DNA of 9,364 nucleotides from an uncultured Chthoniobacterales bacterium (GTDB taxonomy: Bacteria > Verrucomicrobiota > Verrucomicrobiia > Chthoniobacterales > UBA10450), in the NCBI GenBank assembly GCA_955652155.1, contig CATPAT010000269.1:1-9364 (forward strand). Reading direction: 5' to 3'. Both the position numbers and the translations under genes were made by a program. The notes under the pieces are model-generated. The model made no database searches. It was not told the origin of the DNA and worked only from the letters and a program-made list of their open reading frames with translations. Positions 1 through 5,345 of the stretch are shown piece after piece (position 1 is the stretch's first letter; each line of letters begins with the position of its first letter).

Positions 1-17
1 ATTATCGGTCTGCTAGA

Positions 18-443
18 ATGATCGACATGGGCGCATTCGATACGATCAAGCAGACTCTCACAGAATTGCCGATCTCGGATATTTTGAAGGCTCGATTGGA
101 ATTTGCTTTTGACCAATCGTCGGCTTTTGAACGTCAAGTATCTGAACTTCAAACGAAGATAGGCCAACTTAAGGCGCAGCTTGAGATTGTAACACTCGAT
201 CGTGATAACACGCGAAGTGAGTTGCAACGGCTCAAGGATGAACACGCGGAAGAAATACGCATTCATAATATGATTGAATTTCGACGCGGTAAGAGAACTG
301 GCGGCAAATGGATTGCCTTTTGTCCGCAATGCCATATTCCCGCCGACGTAAAAGCTGACTTTGTCAGCTGCCAAAGCCCGAAATGCAAATGGGGTACGCT
401 AGTTCCGTCCAATGACATGCCGTACATAATTTCAGAGCTGTAG
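18..443 (+). CDS. Small coiled-coil protein with C-terminal zinc ribbon
   Basis: Hypothetical 141-residue protein; function not recognised. Residues about 35-82 are rich in Glu, Gln, Leu and Lys in a heptad-like pattern and should form a coiled coil. The C-terminal third carries CPQC (C102, C105) and, after twelve residues, C118 and C123 in CQSPKC, a plausible four-cysteine zinc ribbon. The linker IEFRRGKRTGGKW is basic and might touch nucleic acid, but that is inference. The ATG at 18 is used; an in-frame ATG at 27 is an equally possible start. No Shine-Dalgarno motif is seen, and only 17 bases of upstream sequence are available. No transmembrane segment or signal peptide. From memory, similar zinc-ribbon tails occur in bacterial hypothetical proteins, some of them longer, so this may be a short member of such a family. 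The coding nature is well supported by composition and the intact cysteine pattern. Confidence 0.75.
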   Translation: MIDMGAFDTIKQTLTELPISDILKARLEFAFDQSSAFERQVSELQTKIGQLKAQLEIVTLDRDNTRSELQRLKDEHAEEIRIHNMIEFRRGKRTGGKWIAFCPQCHIPADVKADFVSCQSPKCKWGTLVPSNDMPYIISEL

Positions 444-453
444 CCAAACTGTA

Positions 454-475
454 CCACTACCGACCTGCTTAGTGG
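454..475 (+). terminator. Weak hairpin after the first gene
   Basis: CCACTA (454-459) and TAGTGG (470-475) are perfectly complementary around a ten-base loop, 10 bases after the stop of the coiled-coil/zinc-ribbon gene. There is no T-tract, so it is at best a weak or non-canonical terminator; it may also be chance. Confidence 0.2.
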
Positions 476-519
476 AAACCAACGGCACGAACGCTGCTTG
501 ATGTCATCTCACATCCCGC

Positions 520-891
520 ATGAAAACAGCCCTCAAAATTTTGACTGTGGATGACAATCCGTCCATCACCGGTTGCATGCCGTTTATTTTTGCACCGCCG
601 CTTTATGAGGTGAGCAGCGCAAATGACGGCGACGATGCACTGGCGAAATTGGATGGAAACCCGAACGGGTACGATGTGATCATCGTAGATCAAAAAATGC
701 CGCATCTAAGCGGCGTGGAATTGGTGCAGGGGATCAGAGAACGAGGAATCACCGGCAAAATCGTTGTTTTATCAGCACATTTGTCGCCGCAAGTTCGCGA
801 AGCCTACCAACAGATGGGTGTGCTCATGGTCATGGACAAGCCGTTCAATGTTGAGGAACTGCGTTCCGTCGTGAATGAGCTTGCGGCCTAA
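520..891 (+). CDS. Stand-alone response regulator (receiver domain only)
   Basis: A 123-residue CheY-like receiver domain with no output domain. The hallmark residues are present: acidic pair D11-D12 (TVDDNPS), phospho-acceptor D57 in IIVDQKMP, S85 as the switch Ser/Thr in VVLSAH, and K107 in MDKPF. In this family a histidine kinase phosphorylates the aspartate, and single-domain members act through protein-protein contacts or relay phosphate. The protein should be cytoplasmic. No kinase gene lies nearby, so the partner is unknown. The upstream gene on the same strand ends 76 bases earlier, so they may or may not be co-transcribed. No clear Shine-Dalgarno precedes the ATG. The family call is secure; the pathway is not. 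Confidence 0.93.
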   Translation: MKTALKILTVDDNPSITGCMPFIFAPPLYEVSSANDGDDALAKLDGNPNGYDVIIVDQKMPHLSGVELVQGIRERGITGKIVVLSAHLSPQVREAYQQMGVLMVMDKPFNVEELRSVVNELAA

Positions 892-916
892 AGCCTAAAT
901 GCCGCTGGAAGTAAGC

Positions 917-943
917 TTTTTTGTGTGCGCAGTTGTGCGTACG
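917..943 (+). repeat. 27-bp direct repeat, copy 1
   Basis: Runs from a T-tract through GTGTGCGCA and TTGTGCGTACG. It matches 6257-6283 at 26 of 27 positions in the same orientation; the one difference is G932 against T6272. The unit contains two near-repeats of TTGTGnGCG and the palindromes TGCGCA and CGTACG, which resembles a binding site. This copy lies 25 bases after the response-regulator stop. Role unknown; see the second copy. Confidence 0.75.
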
Positions 944-967
944 TGAACTTCTAACCTTCGGTTATAG

Positions 968-985
968 CGCGTTGGCCCAACCGCG
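968..985 (+). terminator. Possible hairpin between convergent genes
   Basis: A GC-rich stem CGCG-TTG / CAA-(C)-CGCG with one bulged base and a three-base loop sits between the convergent response-regulator and 199-residue genes. It is followed on the plus strand by TGTTT only. It could help end transcription from either side, but it lacks a real T-tract. Confidence 0.25.
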
Positions 986-1043
986 TGTTTCAAAGGGGAA
1001 ACGGCCAAATAAACGGGTGTTGGTCGGTCTTGAGTATGGTAAT

Positions 1044-1643
1044 TCAGGAGAGATGCTCTGAATGAAGCATCCCCGTCTCCAGACCGCGCTCGATAAGCGG
1101 CAGATACTCATCGAGAAACTCTTGGCGGCTGATAGCATCGGCATCATACAGCCCGATAAGTTCCGTAAGTGCCTCTTTGGTCTTCCCAGTTCCAAGGGTC
1201 GGGTCTTCAACCCCAAGCCGCAGATCAAATGCCAGCATGATTGGCGGCGGGTTACCGACCACGTTGCGATAGCATCTTCCGGCAAAATAGATAAGCACAT
1301 CGGCCAACCTTGGGTCGTGCGGCGTTTCTTCTTCCAAGTCCTTCCAGCCGTGTTTGCAAAAATTAATGACGTAAAACGAGCGGGCTTGGAAGGGTTCTCG
1401 CATCGTTTCGAGCCACGTCCGAAACTCCGACGGCTTACCTATTTTCTCACCAAGAGCATCAAAAAGCTCATGCGCATTGGCCGCCAGCATCAGAATCGAA
1501 ATCGGGTCTGCGTTTTGAAACCAAAGTGAGATTGCCGTCATGAGTTGTGATGTTGCCACAGATTTCTTTGTCAGGGTGATCGCTCTGTCGGGATGCGGCC
1601 TTGGTTTTAGGTTCTCGTACTTTCTTGATTTCTTGCGGCTCAT
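1044..1643 (-). CDS. Helical hypothetical protein, HEPN-like family suspected
   Basis: 199-residue soluble protein of unknown function. The first 30 residues are very basic. The core, residues about 30-140, looks all-helical and includes ISLWFQNADPISILMLAANA, then an NFCKHGWKD motif and a DPRLADVLIYFAG segment. From memory this order, a helix with DPISI-hxLA-AAHEL followed by N-F-KH-x(n)-DP, recurs in an unnamed family of bacterial hypothetical proteins and recalls HEPN-type helical domains; that link is inference. No signal peptide or membrane segment. The ATG at 1643 is the first in frame. A divergent small ORF starts only 21 bases away, leaving almost no room for two ordinary promoters. 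Real gene very likely; function open. Confidence 0.75.
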   Translation of the reverse strand: MSRKKSRKYENLKPRPHPDRAITLTKKSVATSQLMTAISLWFQNADPISILMLAANAHELFDALGEKIGKPSEFRTWLETMREPFQARSFYVINFCKHGWKDLEEETPHDPRLADVLIYFAGRCYRNVVGNPPPIMLAFDLRLGVEDPTLGTGKTKEALTELIGLYDADAISRQEFLDEYLPLIERGLETGMLHSEHLS

Positions 1644-1664
1644 GGCTGACTCTCACTACAGATT

Positions 1665-1838
1665 ATGGCAGAGCGTGACACCAATAAGGAAGCTCTCGAT
1701 CAAGTCGAGGAAGCTCCAGATTCCGATCCAGTCAAAGGCGAGGAACTTCTGGAGTCGCAAGACCTGCAGCGCCAATTACGCGAGGCTACAGAGGCCGAGG
1801 CCAAAGAGCGGCTTAAGCACGAGCCACCTTCACCGTAG
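1665..1838 (+). CDS. Small acidic hydrophilic ORF (57 residues)
   Basis: Starts with ATG at 1665 and ends at TAG 1836-1838. The product is highly charged, begins MAERDTNKEALDQVEE and ends KHEPPSP, with a predicted helix over QDLQRQLREATEAEAKERL. The non-random, Glu/Lys/Gln/Ala-rich make-up resembles a genuine small cytosolic protein rather than noise. No Shine-Dalgarno is visible, and the start is 21 bases from the start of the oppositely oriented 199-residue gene. It is in the same frame as the transposase remnant downstream but separated from it by in-frame stops. No family recognised. Confidence 0.45.
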   Translation: MAERDTNKEALDQVEEAPDSDPVKGEELLESQDLQRQLREATEAEAKERLKHEPPSP

Positions 1839-1862
1839 CCACTTCGCGAGTAGCCGATCTAG

Positions 1863-2072
1863 CAGTCCAGAGAAGTTGTCTGTCCGCCGCTTGGCTCGCT
1901 CGGCGTTTACAATTTCGTTCGGATTCACAAAACACTTGGAACAACGCCAGCGGTTGCAGCAGGCGTTGAGTTTGAACGGTGGACTTTAGAAAAAGTCGTT
2001 GAAATGAGCGCCGCTTACTGGCGGCAAAAAGAGGACGCGAAGTTTGAAGATGCCTTCGCGAAACTGGAATGA
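1863..2072 (+). pseudogene. C-terminal remnant of an IS1-like DDE transposase
   Basis: The frame ending at TGA 2070-2072 reads, from 1908, YNFVRIHKTLGTTPAVAAGV and then E-F-E-R-W-T-L-E. That block is the typical C-terminal signature of a widespread IS1-like transposase family (YNF-R-HKTL--TPA-AAGV). The frame is closed by a TAG at 1860-1862, and there is no start codon and no catalytic DDE core upstream, so about the first four-fifths of the protein is missing. It marks an old insertion that has been deleted or rearranged. The stop overlaps the ATG of the next plus-strand ORF (ATGA). No terminal inverted repeats were recognised. Confidence 0.7.
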
Positions 2073-2446
2073 CGGAACTAGAACAACTAAACAGGTTCGA
2101 TCACTGGAGAATCGAAAAAAAGGGATTCAGCGTTTTCGCGACAGCGGACGAGTATAATTATTTCGTCGAGGCGACTACATACCGGGCTGTTGGCCGGTTA
2201 CTAAAGGCGCTAATTCGTAATTTACGGCGGTGTTCTCCCAATCGCTGTAAACCGTCAACAGGTCGTGATAAACGATACGAAACGTATTCCGACTCCGGTT
2301 TATCGACACCCAAATCGTCCGGTCAGCGTTCGTGTAGAAGTCGTAACGCTCGTCGAAACGACGCGAGTCCTCACGGTCATCTGTCAAAAGCACCGCAGGT
2401 TTCCAGCCGCCGACCTGTAAAGGAGAAAGCGAATGTTTCTCGATAA
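2069..2446 (+). CDS. Doubtful ORF, probably truncated
   Basis: Starts with an ATG overlapping the transposase-remnant stop. The first 37 or so residues (MTELEQLNRFDHWRIEKKGF, then S-V-F-A-T-A-D-E-Y-N-Y-F-V-E-A-T) look like real protein with a hydrophobic/aromatic pattern. From about position 2180 the frame turns Arg/Ser/Pro-rich and lies antisense to a more convincing minus-strand gene ending at 2175. The likely reading is a genuine small gene cut off near 2175-2180, the rest being fortuitous open frame. Function not recognised. Confidence 0.3.
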   Translation: MTELEQLNRFDHWRIEKKGFSVFATADEYNYFVEATTYRAVGRLLKALIRNLRRCSPNRCKPSTGRDKRYETYSDSGLSTPKSSGQRSCRSRNARRNDASPHGHLSKAPQVSSRRPVKEKANVSR

Positions 2447-2462
2447 ACTGTTGAATGGTCAT
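2175..2462 (-). CDS. Small hypothetical protein, second gene of coupled pair
   Basis: 95-residue protein of unknown function, starting MTIQQFIEKHSLSPLQVGGW. It is rich in aromatic and acidic residues (FDERYDFYTNADRTIWVSI, then YHDLLTVYSDWENTAVNYEL), as expected for a small alpha/beta fold, with no signal peptide, membrane segment or cysteine. Its ATG overlaps the TGA of the upstream 68-residue gene by the ATGA arrangement, so translation is probably coupled and both belong to one operon. No separate Shine-Dalgarno is seen. Through the shared promoter it would be under the LexA-type box at 2742-2755. A plus-strand 46-codon ORF with a good ribosome-binding site overlaps its 5' end, which leaves some doubt about strand. 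Confidence 0.6.
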   Translation of the reverse strand: MTIQQFIEKHSLSPLQVGGWKPAVLLTDDREDSRRFDERYDFYTNADRTIWVSINRSRNTFRIVYHDLLTVYSDWENTAVNYELAPLVTGQQPGM

Positions 2463-2573
2463 TTGGCGCCGGAACTTATCAGGTCGCTCATAGAATTTCC
2501 ATTACCAAACTGGCAGCAACACCAATGTTTCACATGCCCGCAACCGGCGCACTTCCACGCAAGCGAACGTTGA
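2433..2573 (+). CDS. Alternative antisense 46-residue ORF with good ribosome-binding site
   Basis: ATG at 2433 is preceded by AGGAG (2421-2425) at a seven-base spacing, one of the best Shine-Dalgarno matches in the window. The product starts MFLDKLLNGHLAPELIRSLI and carries a CFTC pair. It lies entirely antisense to the coupled minus-strand pair, whose reading frames are better supported by composition and by the CxxC family resemblance. It is listed because the initiation signal is strong; it may be chance. Confidence 0.2.
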   Translation: MFLDKLLNGHLAPELIRSLIEFPLPNWQQHQCFTCPQPAHFHASER

Positions 2574-2665
2574 TCCGGCGAACTTCCCAACAACTTTAAC
2601 GCCTTTTGCGCGTCGTCGCGGATTCTTTCCAAGACATTCCTAATTTGATCTGCCGTTTCGGCCAT
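2459..2665 (-). CDS. Small protein with helical N-terminus and half zinc ribbon
   Basis: 68 residues. The N-terminus MAETADQIRNVLERIRDDAQ continues into KALKLLGSSPDQRSLAWKCAGCGHVKHW: a basic/acidic amphipathic helix followed by a rubredoxin-like CxxC knuckle (C39, C42) and the GHVKHW turn. From memory, related small proteins in soil Verrucomicrobia carry a second CxxC about 15-20 residues further on, completing a four-cysteine zinc ribbon. Here the tail instead reads CCCQFGNGNSMSDLISSGAK, so the second half is missing or replaced, either by truncation or by use of the adjacent Cys triplet and His. The gene overlaps the following one by four bases. A promoter with a LexA-type box lies about 80 bases upstream. 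Possible role in nucleic-acid or protein binding is inference only. Confidence 0.72.
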   Translation of the reverse strand: MAETADQIRNVLERIRDDAQKALKLLGSSPDQRSLAWKCAGCGHVKHWCCCQFGNGNSMSDLISSGAK

Positions 2666-2741
2666 AATGTGAGTTCGAGTTGTTGAGGGCGGGAAAAGCG
2701 GATGCGCCGTCGCCGGAAAAATCTGCCCAACCGTGCTGTCA

Positions 2742-2755
2742 TGTTCGAGCGAACA
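2742..2755 (-). promoter_or_regulatory. LexA-type operator, Verrucomicrobia consensus
   Basis: TGTTC-GAGC-GAACA matches all ten fixed positions of the 14-bp palindrome TGTTC-N4-GAACA, reported as the LexA-binding motif of Verrucomicrobia. The dyad extends one base each side (2741-2756, ATGTTCGAGCGAACAT). On the minus strand it overlaps the -10 element of a plausible promoter, the right place for repression. The controlled genes would be the 68- and 95-residue pair. The match is seen directly; LexA control is inferred. Confidence 0.6.
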
Positions 2756-2780
2756 TATTCAACCATTGCGAGCGTGTCGA
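2752..2780 (-). promoter_or_regulatory. Sigma-70-like promoter for the coupled small genes
   Basis: On the minus strand TCGACA (2775-2780, five of six against TTGACA) is separated by exactly 17 bases from TATGTT (2752-2757, four of six against TATAAT). Transcription would start near 2745, giving a leader of about 80 bases before the ATG at 2665. The LexA-type box overlaps the -10 and the start site. Confidence 0.45.
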
Positions 2781-2860
2781 GTGATTTGTGCCCGCAAACG
2801 GTGCTTTACCGCCACAGGTTTTGCGGTTTACGATTCATCCAGTTCTGGGGGGAACTAAAC

Positions 2861-2908
2861 GCCGTCTCTCAAATTGACCCAACAGGGTTTTTCGGGAGGC
2901 GGCGATCT
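2861..2908. repeat. Direct repeat, copy A
   Basis: Starts GCCGTCT and ends CGGGAGGCGGCGATCT. The segment 2873-2908 matches 3409-3444 at 33 of 36 positions; the left part also aligns if a 3-base gap is allowed. It lies 63 bases downstream of the stop of the minus-strand coiled-coil gene. In this copy the right end is extended by CCCG, so CGGGAG (2893-2898) and CTCCCG could pair as a small hairpin. Probably a dispersed intergenic repeat. Confidence 0.75.
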
Positions 2909-2970
2909 CCCGCCATGCAGATTGGGCCAAAATCATTCTTTTTGTTTCGAGGGGTGGCCGCCCGTCGATT

Positions 2971-3339
2971 CTACTTGTGAAGTAAAATTAATATCAGGCA
3001 TGCCAGTGCAAGAATTGCAGCCGAGCCTGACAGAACGAGCGAGATCGTAACTCTTGCAGTGAGAACCTTTCCCGCTGATACCAAAGCAGATAATTCTGTC
3101 GCCGTGTTTTCCAATGCCGTGACAGCTTCCTTCAGGTCTTGCTCAAGCCCTTCAACATACTTTTCCAAAGCGGCGATTTTGGCGTCAGGAGTTGAGTTCG
3201 GCTCGATTTGTGGCGGTTTTCGTCTGCCAATTTTAGAAAGCAGCTTCGTCGTTTGGTCGATTAGTACCGGGAGAGCAGCTTTTACGAGCTTGTCCCATGG
3301 AATTTTAGTCGCCGCTGTTCTGGCAAGCCTCGCAACCAC
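2971..3339 (-). CDS. Tail-anchored coiled-coil membrane protein
   Basis: 122-residue hypothetical protein. Residues 1-40 are a basic amphipathic region (KIPWDKLVKAALPVLIDQTT), a Pro-rich linker follows, residues about 53-88 form a clear coiled coil (IAALEKYVEGLEQDLKEAVT), and residues about 98-120 are one strongly hydrophobic transmembrane helix ending HK. This layout predicts a C-terminal membrane anchor with the coil in the cytoplasm or, less likely, the periplasm. The start is GTG at 3339; no ATG alternative lies upstream in frame and no Shine-Dalgarno is obvious. The gene is flanked on both sides by the A and B repeats, so it may have moved as a unit or the repeats may mark the 3' ends of neighbouring genes. 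No family name recognised. Confidence 0.75.
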   Translation of the reverse strand: MVARLARTAATKIPWDKLVKAALPVLIDQTTKLLSKIGRRKPPQIEPNSTPDAKIAALEKYVEGLEQDLKEAVTALENTATELSALVSAGKVLTARVTISLVLSGSAAILALACLILILLHK

Positions 3340-3393
3340 GGTTCAACTATGCTGGCAGTCTTCGATTTTGATCAAGACGTAAAAGGCAAACAT

Positions 3394-3444
3394 GCCGTCT
3401 TCTCGCGAATTGACCGCACAGGGCTTTTCGGGAGGCGGCGATCT
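3394..3444. repeat. Direct repeat, copy B
   Basis: Second copy of the 2861-2908 element in the same orientation, 3 bases longer in the left part. It lies 23 bases downstream of the stop of the minus-strand exported-protein gene and 54 bases upstream of the coiled-coil gene start. Read on the minus strand, both copies encode P-E-K-P-C-x-V-N-x-R-(E)-D-G in the same frame, and the 3-base gap keeps that frame. No start codon precedes that frame here. Confidence 0.75.
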
Positions 3445-3467
3445 TGAGTTGATGATTACAAGTCGCC

Positions 3468-3935
3468 CTACCCCTTATCGTAGTAAGCCTTTTCGGTCAG
3501 CTTCTTTCCATCCGCGCCAGTGATGGTTGTATTTACTACGCGTGATTTCCCATCTGTGCTGACGGTGATAGTACCGGTCATGGCCGTCTTTCCGTCCTTC
3601 ATCCCGGTGATATGATTCGTGTGGCCGTTCACCTTTTTATAGGTCATCGTGTCGATTAATGGATTGCCTTCTACCTTGTAAGGTTTCCCATCGAACTTGC
3701 ACTGCACTGTCCAATGGACAGCGTTTCCATCCTTGTCGGTGCCGTCGACCGTCACGTTGATCATCCCGCCTTCTGCTTCGGTGTAAGCTACCGTATGGTT
3801 TTTCGTAATGCCGGGAGCGAACTTTGATTTGCTTTCGTTAAGCTTCCAACTACCGATGTGAGGATTGGCCGCGAAAGCAAGCGCCGCTGTGAACCACAGC
3901 GCCGCAATTACTAACATTGTGTGGGTTGTTTTCAT
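3468..3935 (-). CDS. Small exported lipocalin-like hypothetical protein
   Basis: 155 residues from the ATG at 3935. The N-terminus MKTTHTMLVIAALWFTAALA followed by FAA-NPH is a classic Sec signal peptide with cleavage near residue 23. The mature part begins with GSWKLNESKSKFAPG and is built of short beta strands full of Gly, Thr, Asp and Lys (TVDGTDKDGNAVHWTVQCKF; VSTDGKSRVVNTTITGADGK). From memory this is a common family of small secreted proteins in Acidobacteria and Verrucomicrobia, probably an up-and-down beta barrel; substrate unknown. An open frame extends upstream to 4028, but that extension would bury the signal peptide, so the later start is chosen. It lies 113 bases after the response-regulator gene on the same strand and could share its transcript. 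Confidence 0.82.
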   Translation of the reverse strand: MKTTHTMLVIAALWFTAALAFAANPHIGSWKLNESKSKFAPGITKNHTVAYTEAEGGMINVTVDGTDKDGNAVHWTVQCKFDGKPYKVEGNPLIDTMTYKKVNGHTNHITGMKDGKTAMTGTITVSTDGKSRVVNTTITGADGKKLTEKAYYDKG

Positions 3936-4048
3936 GCGCCGATTCCGAGCACTTTGCCCCGCCGAATGCAATCCCAAATCGCGTCGATGTTTTTGTCTGA
4001 AGTGGCCGCTTTGTGTCGCCGGTATCACACTTAAGGTGGCAGCGCAAA

Positions 4049-4411
4049 TTAAGCGGCGGAATGGTGAGGAGGAATTCCGAGGGCGCAGCGTAGCTGATGA
4101 AAATCGACCGGTTTGGTGAGGTAAAAATCACATCCCGCCCGCAGACCGCGCTCCTGTTCCGTGACCGCAGTTCGGCCTGTAACCGCAATTGCTTTTAAGC
4201 CGTGAAGTTGTTTTGCTTCGGCCACGAGGTCAAGACCATCTCCATCTGGTAGGTTAAGGTCACTGACTAGCGCATCAAAGCTCATCGTGGCCAATTGACT
4301 GCGGGCATCCTTCATGTTCTTGGCGATCACGGTTTGGCAGCCGCATCGACTCAAGAGGGTGGCTAATACCGTTCGGGTATCGCAATGATCTTCGACGACC
4401 AGTATACGCAT
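4049..4411 (-). CDS. Stand-alone response regulator (receiver domain only)
   Basis: 120 residues when started at the ATG at 4411, giving the typical MRILVVEDHCDTR beginning. Acidic pocket E7-D8, phospho-acceptor D51 in LVSDLNLPDGDGLDL, T78 in IAVTG and K100 in LTKPV are all present and correctly spaced. No output domain follows. An upstream in-frame ATG at 4465 would add 18 atypical residues. GGTGG seven to eleven bases before the ATG may act as a weak ribosome-binding site. In the family, an unlinked histidine kinase phosphorylates such single-domain regulators. Neighbours on the same strand are the NlpC/P60 hydrolase upstream and the small exported protein downstream, with gaps over 100 bases, so operon membership is uncertain. 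Confidence 0.93.
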   Translation of the reverse strand: MRILVVEDHCDTRTVLATLLSRCGCQTVIAKNMKDARSQLATMSFDALVSDLNLPDGDGLDLVAEAKQLHGLKAIAVTGRTAVTEQERGLRAGCDFYLTKPVDFHQLRCALGIPPHHSAA

Positions 4412-4540
4412 CTTACCACCCCGCTTGGCCAAGGTCTTAATTACACTCCCTTTCGAATGGAGCAACTATTGTGCGCGTATGGTGTCGATCGAAACGCTGC
4501 CCCAAACCGGTGATCGCAAATAAATTGCATTTCGCTACGT

Positions 4541-5167
4541 TTAAAGTCCTGCAGGATGGCGCATTTCGAAGCCGATCCCTTGACGAAGATACCCGTGCCA
4601 GCGGGGGCCGGCCCTACCACCGTACCGGAAGTCGGTCGTATCAAGCCGAAGACCAGCAATGATGATGTAGGTGTGTTCGCGTTTTGCGAAGATGGTCATC
4701 CACCGGCCGACACCGGCGTCGCCATAGTGCCTAAAATCGCGGGCGACCAATGATGCTTGCAATACGCCAGCGTGGTATAGGGCGAAGGAAACTGCCCCGG
4801 AACAATCATAGCCGGGAGCGGAAAAGGAGCGATGGCCGCCGCCGAGCAAGAAGGGCTTTTGACAAATCGTATTGACCGCCCAAATCGCGGATTTGACGCA
4901 ATCAGGCGCTTTTGATGGAGCATACGCAATCCCGTTCCGTAAAAGAGCAGTGTCGCCGGATATGACAGGGTATCGCAACGCGTCGGCTGCGCCGAGTCTT
5001 TCCTTTGCACTCGGGATTCTCTTAAGTTGGACGCTTGATTCGCCGTGATTTTGCAATCGAACGAGCCCGAACTCCACATTTTGTCTCGCAACGCCTTGCG
5101 CAAAAATGGGATGAGCGTCCGATAGCACGAAAGTGCAGAAAACAGCGATGGTCTCCAAGCCTTTCAT
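4541..5167 (-). CDS. Exported NlpC/P60-type peptidoglycan hydrolase
   Basis: 208 residues. The first 24 (MKGLETIAVFCTFVLSDAHP-IFAQ) form a likely signal peptide. The catalytic half has LLGGGHRSF (residues 107-115), then GYDCSGAVSFALYHAG with the nucleophile C122, and H165 in KREHTYIIIAGLRLDTT as the probable base; GPRW and a C-terminal RHPAGL follow. This motif order is that of NlpC/P60 cysteine peptidases, which cut peptide stems of peptidoglycan, so the enzyme should act in the periplasm. From memory the GGGH...GYDCSG...FDTS...GPRW...RHPAGL version is best known from Actinobacteria, which raises the possibility of transfer. The N-terminal region (residues 25-100) is not recognised. No Shine-Dalgarno is seen. 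It is transcribed divergently from the outer-membrane protein gene. Confidence 0.87.
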   Translation of the reverse strand: MKGLETIAVFCTFVLSDAHPIFAQGVARQNVEFGLVRLQNHGESSVQLKRIPSAKERLGAADALRYPVISGDTALLRNGIAYAPSKAPDCVKSAIWAVNTICQKPFLLGGGHRSFSAPGYDCSGAVSFALYHAGVLQASLVARDFRHYGDAGVGRWMTIFAKREHTYIIIAGLRLDTTDFRYGGRAGPRWHGYLRQGIGFEMRHPAGL

Positions 5168-5266
5168 TAGCTGGTGAACGCGGAGTCTAATCAGCTTGGA
5201 TCAAAAATGTCGATTCAACTCGCTAGCGCGACTGATACCTAAAAGCGACGGACAATCCTATGAAGC

Positions 5267-5280
5267 CGCCGTGGACGGCG
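5267..5280. promoter_or_regulatory. Inverted repeat in the divergent promoter region
   Basis: CGCCGT-GG-ACGGCG is a perfect 6+2+6 dyad 65 bases upstream of the outer-membrane protein ATG and about 100 bases upstream of the hydrolase start. It could be an operator or a hairpin in the leader; no known motif is matched, and GC-rich chance is possible. Confidence 0.25.
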
Positions 5281-5345
5281 ACGGTGAGCGCCTACAACAA
5301 TCTTATTGCGCTCAGTAGGCGAAATTGGTAGAACGCGTTTTACCT

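Larger units (their letters stand above)
2666..2970. other. Intergenic stretch with promoter, LexA-type box and direct repeat
   Basis: 305 bases without a convincing gene. It holds the minus-strand promoter and LexA-type box (2742-2780) for the small coupled genes, and repeat copy A (2861-2908). The plus-strand open frame from 2702 is Arg/Phe-rich, has no ribosome-binding site and runs through both elements, so it is not taken as a gene. Confidence 0.6.

Noticed and set aside
1062..1529. Plus-strand 155-codon open frame
   Set aside because: Antisense shadow of the 199-residue gene; Lys/Arg/Pro-rich without a recognisable fold.
2861..2908. Integron attC site
   Set aside because: One RYYYAAC-like heptamer occurs in copy A, but copy B lacks it and no paired GTTRRRY core or integron integrase is present.
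2702..2980. Plus-strand open frame of 92 codons
   Set aside because: Arg/Phe-rich, no ribosome-binding site, runs through the LexA-type box, the repeat and into the 3' end of the opposite gene; no protein-like pattern.
3936..4028. Longer N-terminus of the exported lipocalin-like protein
   Set aside because: It would place 31 basic residues before a classic signal peptide; the internal ATG at 3935 is much more likely.
5260..5331. 23-codon ORF upstream of the outer-membrane protein gene as a leader peptide
   Set aside because: No ribosome-binding site and no run of regulatory codons; no sign of an attenuator.
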